Made by a program: the position numbers and the translations under genes. The notes under the pieces were generated by a model that worked only from the letters and a program-made list of their open reading frames with translations, was not told the origin of the DNA and did no database searches. This document shows, in pieces, positions 1 to 5,032 of a stretch of DNA of 7,747 nucleotides (positions are counted from its first letter, which is position 1; every line of letters starts with the position of its first letter). Source of the DNA: Bacteroidota bacterium (GTDB lineage: Bacteria; Bacteroidota; Bacteroidia; Bacteroidales; UBA1556); contig QMPB01000188.1 of the NCBI GenBank assembly GCA_003648395.1, forward strand, positions 1 through 7,747, in the 5' to 3' direction.

Positions 1-716
1 GATGGCAGTCCGGCAGCCAAGCTACCATTACCATCAGCGCTTCCAGAGGCTACAAAACTACGTACTGTTTGAGTATCAATATCAAAGAAGATTACTACTC
101 CTGTAACCAATAGAATAGCTATAAGTGTAGCAGGTATTTTCGTTGAAATTTTTGGAATAGTAACCATCAATATCATTGTAGCAACTACTAATCCTATCAT
201 CACATAAAGCGATGTTCCTTGCATCCATTCGCCATCTACTTTAAACATTCCCAATTGAGAGAGCATAATTACAATTGCAAGACCATTTACAAAGCCCATC
301 ATTACAGGGTGTGGAATCATTCGTACATATTTACCTAGCTTAAAAACTCCAGCAAGAATCTGGAAAAGCCCAGTGAATAAAAGAGTAACAAAAAGGAACT
401 GCAAGCCTATTTCGGGACCAGAATATCCTAGAGTTTCAGCATACTGACTACCTTCGGTAACAAGTCCTACCATAACAACAGCCATAGCACCTGTAGCGCC
501 AGAAATCATTCCTGGGCGACCACCAATAATAGCTGTAATCAAAGCCATTATAAAAGCTCCGTAGAGACCAATGATTGGAGAAATACCAACAATAAAAGCA
601 AAGGCTATTGCCTCTGGCACTAATGCTAAAGCAACTGTTAGCCCTGAAAAAATATCGTCCTTTACATTCATCTGAGTTTTTTCAACCCATTTGAATTTTT
701 GCATGTTTAGTTTCAT
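1..716 (-). CDS. SulP-family inorganic anion transporter, N-terminal part (3' end outside window)
   Basis: Reading the minus strand from ATG at 716-714 gives 238 complete codons without a stop before the left edge. The protein starts [13 protein letters not shown] and continues with the SulP signature: a [14 protein letters not shown] segment (about residues 28-41), a short helix ending [12 protein letters not shown], and [17 protein letters not shown] (about 65-81), the region that lines the anion site in this family. [15 protein letters not shown] (about 136-150) is another conserved block. At least six hydrophobic segments fall in the visible part, so it is an inner-membrane protein. The C-terminal STAS domain expected for the family would lie off the window. 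The sequence resembles the BicA/YbaR-like subgroup, some of which move bicarbonate, but the substrate (sulfate, bicarbonate or another anion) cannot be told from this part. A second in-frame ATG at 704 is an alternative start. It is divergent from the nrf genes and need not share their function. Confidence 0.9.
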   Translation of the reverse strand, partial: MKLNMQKFKWVEKTQMNVKDDIFSGLTVALALVPEAIAFAFIVGISPIIGLYGAFIMALITAIIGGRPGMISGATGAMAVVMVGLVTEGSQYAETLGYSGPEIGLQFLFVTLLFTGLFQILAGVFKLGKYVRMIPHPVMMGFVNGLAIVIMLSQLGMFKVDGEWMQGTSLYVMIGLVVATMILMVTIPKISTKIPATLIAILLVTGVVIFFDIDTQTVRSFVASGSADGNGSLAAGLP

Positions 717-766
717 TATCTTATTTTCTATATTTTCTTACTGAAAAGTGTAATTTTTTGCGGCTG

Positions 767-774
767 CAAATGTA
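767..774 (-). promoter_or_regulatory. Candidate -7 promoter element for the SulP gene
   Basis: On the minus strand this reads TACATTTG, an exact match to the Bacteroidota -7 consensus TAnnTTTG. It lies about 50 bases upstream of the SulP start codon. The -33 position (around 793-796, spacer about 18) reads TTTT rather than the preferred TTTG, so only the -7 box is convincing. The implied leader is roughly 45 bases. Confidence 0.5.
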
Positions 775-924
775 TACTTATTTGTTATTAATAAAATGTT
801 TAAAATTCCTAAAATTAGGTTGTTATACAAAATAATAAACTTATTTTAATATTCATCTAATATTTGTAAAATTTTATATTTTACACTAAATTTAAAGTGC
901 ACTATTTAAATAATTAAGACATAG

Positions 925-938
925 GTGTTAAATATCAC
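925..938. promoter_or_regulatory. Possible CRP-like operator (imperfect inverted repeat)
   Basis: The sequence GTGTTAAATATCAC pairs GTG with CAC and TA with TA across its centre. It differs at one position from the GTGA-N6-TCAC core recognised by CRP-type regulators. This is similarity in pattern only; no regulator is encoded in the window, and chance is a real alternative in such AT-rich DNA. Confidence 0.25.
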
Positions 939-1104
939 TTTTAGTATTTCCCAATTAAATAATAGGAACAAAAGAAAATAAATTATAACTCCCTAATTTT
1001 GTTTGAGTTATAAGCACATTAAAAATTCAAATTTTGCAATAGAAAAAAATAGGTCTTCTAAAAAAAAAATTACGTGCTATAGAAAAAGCTTTACTTTTGA
1101 CACC

Positions 1105-1118
1105 GTTATATTAATAAC
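1105..1118. promoter_or_regulatory. Possible FNR/CRP-family operator, 5-N4-5 inverted repeat
   Basis: GTTAT (1105-1109) and ATAAC (1114-1118) are perfect inverted arms around ATTA. The 5-4-5 geometry is the same as in FNR-type sites (TTGAT-N4-ATCAA), though the bases differ. If the -7 box at 1171-1178 is used, the centre lies roughly 70 bases before the transcription start, a usual activator position for CRP/FNR-family proteins. Oxygen or nitrosative control of nrf genes by this family is established in other bacteria; its use here is inference. Confidence 0.35.
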
Positions 1119-1170
1119 ACTAGCCAAATAATTAACAAAACAATATTACAAAGAACTTTTTAATTATGAT

Positions 1171-1178
1171 TACATTTG
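1171..1178 (+). promoter_or_regulatory. Candidate -7 promoter element for the porin-nrfHA transcript
   Basis: TACATTTG matches the Bacteroidota -7 consensus TAnnTTTG exactly and is identical to the box on the other strand before the SulP gene and to the one before the synthetase gene (4954-4961). No TTTG is present at the expected -33 spacing, which fits an activator-dependent promoter but also a chance match. The implied leader to the start codon at 1295 is about 110 bases. Confidence 0.4.
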
Positions 1179-1210
1179 AAATTAACAAGATAGCAAACTA
1201 ATATAATACA

Positions 1211-1231
1211 TTAAGGTATAATATACTTTAA
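1211..1231. repeat. 21-base near-perfect palindrome in the porin leader
   Basis: The arms TTAAGGTATA (1211-1220) and TATACTTTAA (1222-1231) are inverted copies around a single central A; nine of ten pairs match and the tenth is a G-T. It ends 63 bases before the porin start codon, inside the leader if the promoter at 1171-1178 is real. The single-base centre favours a protein-binding site on DNA over an RNA hairpin. The AT-rich background makes chance symmetry more likely than usual. Confidence 0.35.
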
Positions 1232-1294
1232 ACAAGATTTTATAGACTCGTGAAAAATTAAATAAATACAAATATATATACTAAAAACAGAATT

Positions 1295-2635
1295 ATGAAT
1301 AAAATTTTTACCCTTTTTGCAGTCCTGCTAATCTCAGCAACTAGTTATGCTCAGTTTAGTTTGTATGGTGAATTCAGACCAAGAGTTGAATTTGACCACG
1401 GAAACAAGAGTCTTCAAACAGAGCAAGATCAGATGTTTAACCTTTTTACTTCTCAACGTACACGTTTGGGACTTGATTTTAAACAAGAGAAATGGAAAGT
1501 TGGTTTACAAATTCAGGATGTTAGAATATGGGGACGAACTGCTCAGTTAGCTCAAACAGATGGAGCAACGACAACTATTCATCAAGCATGGGCAGAGCTT
1601 ATGCTGTCAGAGAAATTATCAGTAAAGGCAGGGCGTATGGAACTTGCTTACGACGACCAGCGTATTTTGGGAGGTGTAAACTGGGCACAGCAGGCACGCT
1701 CGCACGACCTAGCTTTATTTAAGTATGAGGATGGGTTTAAGATTCATCTTGGAATTGCTGTTAATCAAGTACAGACTCGCAGTTTCAATTTCCCAAAAAC
1801 TTATAAATCAATGCAATTCTTATGGTTCAATAAGAAATTCTCTGATGCATATACATTAAGTATATTGGCATTGAATAACGGAGTGGATGATGTGGTATTA
1901 AATAATGCTAATCCAGGTGCAATGACTACCTATTCACAAATTATAGGACAACGTTCTGTATTCAAAACTTCAGGTTTTGTTATTGGGTTCAATTTTTATT
2001 ACCAAATGGGTAAGGATAAAGGAACATATACTGAGAATAAGGAGGATTTCCATAAAGGCTATTCAGCTATGAATATTGGCTTAGATATTTCATATAAGTT
2101 AAGTGATAATATAAAACTTGGCTTAGGTTATGAATACTTATCTGGTAATAGTCAAACCGATACTACTGCAGATTATGGTAAGAAAAACCATGCGTTTGCT
2201 CCACTTTACGGAACAAACCATAAATTCAATGGTTGGATGGATTACTTTTATGTAGGAAACCATGGAAACAGTGTTGGACTTCAGGATATATATGCTAAGG
2301 TTGACTATTCAAAAAATAAGTTTATTGCAGGTGCAGCATTTCATTATTTTATGTCGGCAGCAGAAATTCTTGATCAAGAAACTACATTTAATACTGGTGA
2401 TATTACAGCAATGTCATCGGGCTTAGGAATGGAATTAGACACATATGTAGGTTATAAGCACTCAAAGGGTGTTATTATAAAAGCTGGTGTATCTGGTATG
2501 TTTGATTCTGCAAGTTTAAGAATGTTGCAATCAGATTATAGTGTGAACCCAATTGCAAAGCCTGCAATGGGAGCTTCTAACTGGTCAGCATGGTTAATGC
2601 TAGTTGTTAAGCCTACATTTATTAATGGCAAATAA
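1295..2635 (+). CDS. Outer-membrane beta-barrel porin, alginate-export-like family
   Basis: 446 residues. The first 19-20 residues are a signal peptide (MNKIFTLFAVLLISATSYAQ, cleavage probably after SYA). The mature part opens with FSLYGEFRPRVEF and carries alternating strands with aromatic girdle residues throughout, for example SQRTRLGLDF, VGLQIQDVRIWG, LSVKAGRMEL and NWSAWLMLVVKPTF, the last near the C-terminus as expected for a barrel-closing strand. RPRVEF, SQRTRLGL, QDVRIWG, HQAWAEL and KAGRMEL are features of the alginate-export (Alginate_exp) type porins; in Bacteroidota that name is a family label, not proof of alginate transport. It precedes nrfH by 107 bases on the same strand with no convincing terminator or new promoter, so co-transcription is likely. 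A role in passage of nitrite, ammonium or another small ion is inference from position. The A-rich leader and the signal peptide support the start at 1295. Confidence 0.85.
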   Translation: MNKIFTLFAVLLISATSYAQFSLYGEFRPRVEFDHGNKSLQTEQDQMFNLFTSQRTRLGLDFKQEKWKVGLQIQDVRIWGRTAQLAQTDGATTTIHQAWAELMLSEKLSVKAGRMELAYDDQRILGGVNWAQQARSHDLALFKYEDGFKIHLGIAVNQVQTRSFNFPKTYKSMQFLWFNKKFSDAYTLSILALNNGVDDVVLNNANPGAMTTYSQIIGQRSVFKTSGFVIGFNFYYQMGKDKGTYTENKEDFHKGYSAMNIGLDISYKLSDNIKLGLGYEYLSGNSQTDTTADYGKKNHAFAPLYGTNHKFNGWMDYFYVGNHGNSVGLQDIYAKVDYSKNKFIAGAAFHYFMSAAEILDQETTFNTGDITAMSSGLGMELDTYVGYKHSKGVIIKAGVSGMFDSASLRMLQSDYSVNPIAKPAMGASNWSAWLMLVVKPTFINGK

Positions 2636-2657
2636 GATTTAAATCTAATTATTAGAT
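2635..2657. repeat. Two overlapping palindromes between porin gene and nrfH
   Basis: AGATTTAAATCT (2635-2646) is a perfect 12-base palindrome and shares bases with a second one, ATCTAAT-T-ATTAGAT (2643-2657). The shared ATCT can pair to either side, so the two structures exclude each other in RNA. It begins on the last base of the porin stop codon. No T-run follows, so it is not a classical terminator. It could mark an RNA-processing point or be chance in AT-rich sequence. Confidence 0.3.
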
Positions 2658-2742
2658 ACAATAATAATGAAATTAGGATTTTACTTTAACAAAATAGAAA
2701 GTAAGATTTTAATTTCTCATACTACACTAAAAAGAACAAGAT

Positions 2743-3273
2743 ATGAAGAATAATGTATTAAAGAAAATATCGATTGCAAGCTTTGTTATTGCTATTGCTT
2801 TTTTTGGATACATCGTTTATGCTTCAAAAATGCCTTCTTATATGTCAAGTGATCCCAAGGCGTGTATTAATTGCCATGTGATGAATACTCAATACGCAAC
2901 TTGGCAGCATAGTTCTCATGCAAGAGAAGCTGTATGCGTTGATTGTCACTTACCACGAGATGGATTTTTCAATAAATATAAAGCAAAAACGATTGATGGG
3001 TGGAACCATTCCAAGGCCTTTACCATGAATACTTATGATCATGCAATGAAAATAAGTGATGATGGAGCTAGGCGTGTTCAAGACAACTGTATCTCTTGTC
3101 ATAAGAGTTTAGCATCTCAAATTTCAGCTAATGCAGCTCAGTATCATAATTATGATAGTCCTGAGGTGCAAAATGGAAGAAGATGTTGGGAATGTCATAA
3201 GTCAGTTCCACACGGAAAAGTTAGAGCAATAAATACCACACCTTATAATTTGGGAGTGAAAGAAGTAAAATAA
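2743..3273 (+). CDS. nrfH: Cytochrome c nitrite reductase small subunit, tetraheme NapC/NirT-type quinol dehydrogenase
   Basis: 176 residues. A single N-terminal membrane anchor (about residues 9-27) is followed by a periplasmic domain with four heme-binding motifs: CINCH (41-45), CVDCH (65-69), CISCH (116-120) and CWECH (148-152). The first is CINCHVM, the CxxCHxM arrangement in which NrfH of Desulfovibrio vulgaris uses the methionine as heme-1 ligand; Met47 is the counterpart here. The length and four-heme count fit NrfH and not the longer NapC or five-heme TorC-type proteins. NrfH oxidises menaquinol at the outer face of the inner membrane and passes electrons to NrfA, with which it forms a membrane complex. 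nrfA starts 40 bases after the stop codon, so the two genes form one transcription unit. The leader is A-rich (AAAAAGAAC) with no Shine-Dalgarno, as usual in Bacteroidota. Confidence 0.96.
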   Translation: MKNNVLKKISIASFVIAIAFFGYIVYASKMPSYMSSDPKACINCHVMNTQYATWQHSSHAREAVCVDCHLPRDGFFNKYKAKTIDGWNHSKAFTMNTYDHAMKISDDGARRVQDNCISCHKSLASQISANAAQYHNYDSPEVQNGRRCWECHKSVPHGKVRAINTTPYNLGVKEVK

Positions 3274-3313
3274 ATAGGGAAATAACTAATAAAACTTAAT
3301 AAATTTTAAAAAT

Positions 3314-4828
3314 ATGAAAATAAATTACAAACTGTTATTATTAGTCTCGATAGTGGCTATAGTAACTATGGGTTTTTTGGCAAGTAGCATCAACGAAAGA
3401 GAAGAAGAACGTGTTGAATTAAACAAAACGCCAGAAATTGCTCATGAAGACAGAGCAAAAAATGAATCTTGGGCAAGATATTATCCTCGCCAATACGGAT
3501 CATGGATAAAAACAAAAGAGGGTGATGAATTAAAGGATATGTTGAAGGATAAGCCTCAACTTGCAATCCTATGGTCGGGATATGGTTTTGCAAAGGATTA
3601 TAATGCTCCAAGAGGACATTATTATGCTGTGCAAGATAATAGAAACACATTAAGAACAGGAGCTCCTGTAGATTCAAAAACAGGGCCAATGCCAACAGCA
3701 TGTTGGACTTGTAAATCACCTGATGTACCTCGTATGATTGAGGAAGATGGCGAACTAGAATTCTTTACTGGCAAATGGGCTAAATATGGACCTGAGATTG
3801 TAAATTCAATAGGTTGTTATAATTGTCATAACCCAAAAACTGCTGAGCTGGCAATGCACGTTCCGCATTTAAATCGTGCACTAAAAGCAGCAGGGCTACC
3901 AACATTTGAAGAGTCGACTCATCAAGAGAAACGTAATTTAGTTTGTGCACAATGTCATGTTGAGTATTACTTCAAAAAGACAGAATGGACTGACGAAAAT
4001 GGCGAGAAAAAAGTTGCCAAAGTAGTAACATTACCATGGAAATATGGTTTAACTGCTGAAGGCGCAGAGAAATATTATGACGAAGTTGGACATACTGATT
4101 TTGTAAATAAAATTTCTAAAGCTCCAATATTGAAAACTCAACATCCAGGATATGAGTTATACAAATCAGGTATTCATGGTCAAAAAGGCGTTTCTTGTGC
4201 CGATTGTCATATGCCTTATACTCAAGAAGGTTCAGTAAAATATTCTGACCACCAATTACAAAACCCATTAAACACAATGGATAGATCGTGTATGCCATGC
4301 CATCGCGAGAGTGAGGAAAAGTTGAAATCGATAGTCTACCGTAAGTATGAGCGTAAAGATCAACTTCATGAGCTAACAATGGATAACCTAGCTAAAGCTC
4401 ACCTCGAAACTGCTAAAGCAATGGAAGCAGGTGCTACAGATGAGGAGCTAAAAAATATTAGAGACGATATTCGTAAAGGACAATGGAGATGGGATTATGC
4501 AGTTGCATCACATCCTGCATTCTTTCATGCACCAGAAGAAACTCTTCGCTTATTAGCTGTTGCAAATGACTATGCAATGAATGCTAGAGTGAAGTTAGTA
4601 TCTGTTTTGGCAAAGCATGATGTAATGGATTTTTCGGCGCCAGATTTTTCCAATAAAGAAAATGCTCAAAAATTAGCAGGTGTTCCTTTGGAGAAACTAG
4701 TTGCAGCAAAATTAGAGTTTAAGAAAACTTTAGAAAAAGAATGGATTAAACAAGCTAAAGAAAGAGGACTAGTTTCTGAAAAAACTCTTAAAGGATCAGA
4801 CTCTGAGTCTTCATATTTTAATAATTAG
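3314..4828 (+). CDS. nrfA: Pentaheme ammonia-forming cytochrome c nitrite reductase, catalytic subunit
   Basis: 504 residues, near the family's usual 480-510. An N-terminal hydrophobic segment (about 6-24) exports the protein to the periplasm. Five heme sites are present: CWTCK (130-134), the catalytic heme with lysine as ligand, then CYNCH (168-172), CAQCH (211-215), CADCH (295-299) and CMPCH (326-330). The active-site residues Arg114, Tyr218 and His277 are all present and fall at the same numbers as in Wolinella succinogenes NrfA. Glu217, Tyr218, Lys274 and Gln276 supply the calcium site; the motif KTQH (274-277) is the calcium-binding KxQH form and not the KxRH form of calcium-independent enzymes. 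The enzyme reduces nitrite to ammonium with six electrons from NrfH and can also reduce nitric oxide and hydroxylamine. No essential residue is missing, so it should be active. Heme attachment to CWTCK requires a suitable synthetase, and a candidate follows at 5033. Confidence 0.98.
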   Translation: MKINYKLLLLVSIVAIVTMGFLASSINEREEERVELNKTPEIAHEDRAKNESWARYYPRQYGSWIKTKEGDELKDMLKDKPQLAILWSGYGFAKDYNAPRGHYYAVQDNRNTLRTGAPVDSKTGPMPTACWTCKSPDVPRMIEEDGELEFFTGKWAKYGPEIVNSIGCYNCHNPKTAELAMHVPHLNRALKAAGLPTFEESTHQEKRNLVCAQCHVEYYFKKTEWTDENGEKKVAKVVTLPWKYGLTAEGAEKYYDEVGHTDFVNKISKAPILKTQHPGYELYKSGIHGQKGVSCADCHMPYTQEGSVKYSDHQLQNPLNTMDRSCMPCHRESEEKLKSIVYRKYERKDQLHELTMDNLAKAHLETAKAMEAGATDEELKNIRDDIRKGQWRWDYAVASHPAFFHAPEETLRLLAVANDYAMNARVKLVSVLAKHDVMDFSAPDFSNKENAQKLAGVPLEKLVAAKLEFKKTLEKEWIKQAKERGLVSEKTLKGSDSESSYFNN

Positions 4829-4847
4829 TAATCAAAATAATGCTTTA

Positions 4848-4869
4848 ATCATATATTATACAATATGAT
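4848..4869 (+). repeat. AT-rich inverted repeat after nrfA
   Basis: ATCATAT (4848-4854) and ATATGAT (4863-4869) are perfect inverted arms with an 8-base spacer. It starts 20 bases after the nrfA stop codon. It could form a weak RNA hairpin in the nrfA 3' untranslated region or serve as a DNA-binding site; it lacks a GC stem and a T-run. Confidence 0.35.
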
Positions 4870-4890
4870 AAGCTTATAAATATCTATAAT

Positions 4891-4914
4891 AATAAAACTG
4901 ATAGATGTTTTATT
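4891..4914 (+). repeat. Second AT-rich hairpin directly before the nrfA terminator
   Basis: AATAAAAC (4891-4898) and GTTTTATT (4907-4914) form an 8-base perfect stem, extendable by a T-G pair, with an 8-base loop. It ends seven bases before the strong terminator stem, giving adjacent hairpins in the 3' untranslated region. It may stabilise the nrfHA message; that is inference. Confidence 0.4.
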
Positions 4915-4921
4915 GAAAATG

Positions 4922-4957
4922 AAATCCCACCTGCATTGTAGGTGGGATTTTGTTACA
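4922..4957 (+). terminator. Strong intrinsic terminator of the nrfHA transcript
   Basis: AAATCCCACCT (4922-4932) and AGGTGGGATTT (4940-4950) form an 11-base perfect stem with a GC-rich middle and a 7-base loop (GCATTGT). The right arm runs into a T-rich tail (TTTTGTT from 4948). This is by far the most GC-rich structure in any gap of the window. It separates nrfA from the synthetase gene, so nrfI is probably expressed from its own promoter or by partial read-through. Little T-richness follows on the minus strand, so termination is expected mainly for rightward transcription. Confidence 0.88.
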
Positions 4958-4961
4958 TTTG
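4954..4961 (+). promoter_or_regulatory. Candidate -7 promoter element for the cytochrome c synthetase gene
   Basis: TACATTTG, an exact TAnnTTTG match, starts four bases after the terminator stem. A transcription start near 4965 would leave a leader of about 68 bases before the ATG at 5033. The only upstream TTG at a plausible distance (4936-4938) lies in the terminator loop with a short 15-base spacer, so the -33 box is doubtful. The terminator and promoter practically overlap. Confidence 0.45.
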
Positions 4962-5032
4962 TACTCTGCAATTAACTTCTTAAAACAAGGAAATTGCTAT
5001 ACTTATACTAAGAAAAATTATATAATAAAGCG

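Larger units (their letters stand above)
717..1294. other. Divergent AT-rich intergenic region, no gene seen
   Basis: I find no supportable coding sequence, RNA gene or terminator in these 578 bases. The region is extremely AT-rich, with an A10 run at 1060-1069. It holds candidate -7 elements for the SulP gene (767-774, minus) and for the porin-nrfHA direction (1171-1178, plus). Further TAnnTTTG matches occur at 994-1001 (TAATTTTG) and 1092-1099 (TACTTTTG), but without a TTTG at the -33 spacing. Inverted repeats that might be operators are listed separately (925-938, 1105-1118, 1211-1231). The length is generous for two divergent promoters and suggests that control of the nrf side is located here. 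Confidence 0.6.

Noticed and set aside
884..903. CACT-N8-AGTG overlapping the palindrome AGTGCACT
   Set aside because: Short and imperfect beyond four bases per arm, without spacing to any promoter; not better than chance here.
994..1001. TAATTTTG as another promoter -7 box
   Set aside because: Fits TAnnTTTG, but is nearly 300 bases from the porin start, has no -33 TTTG, and such matches are common in AT-rich DNA.
1060..1069. Run of ten A residues in the divergent region
   Set aside because: Expected in DNA this AT-rich; it follows no hairpin, so it is not a leftward terminator tail. At most a bent-DNA element.
1347..1722. Two shorter plus-strand open frames (1347-1550 and 1528-1722) inside the porin gene
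   Set aside because: They overlap the porin in other frames, have no family features or leaders, and the porin frame has a signal peptide and barrel strands throughout.
1295..2635. Naming the porin an alginate exporter
   Set aside because: The family label is structural; no alginate biosynthesis genes are present and the context is nitrite respiration, so substrate was left open.
3390..4379. Minus-strand open frames opposite nrfA (3390-3719 and 4116-4379)
   Set aside because: They are antisense to a gene whose heme motifs and active-site residues are certain; the translations resemble no protein and carry no supporting signals.
4868..4877. Palindrome ATAAGCTTAT after nrfA
   Set aside because: Ten bases, overlapping the stronger 4848-4869 repeat, no loop for an RNA hairpin; probably incidental.
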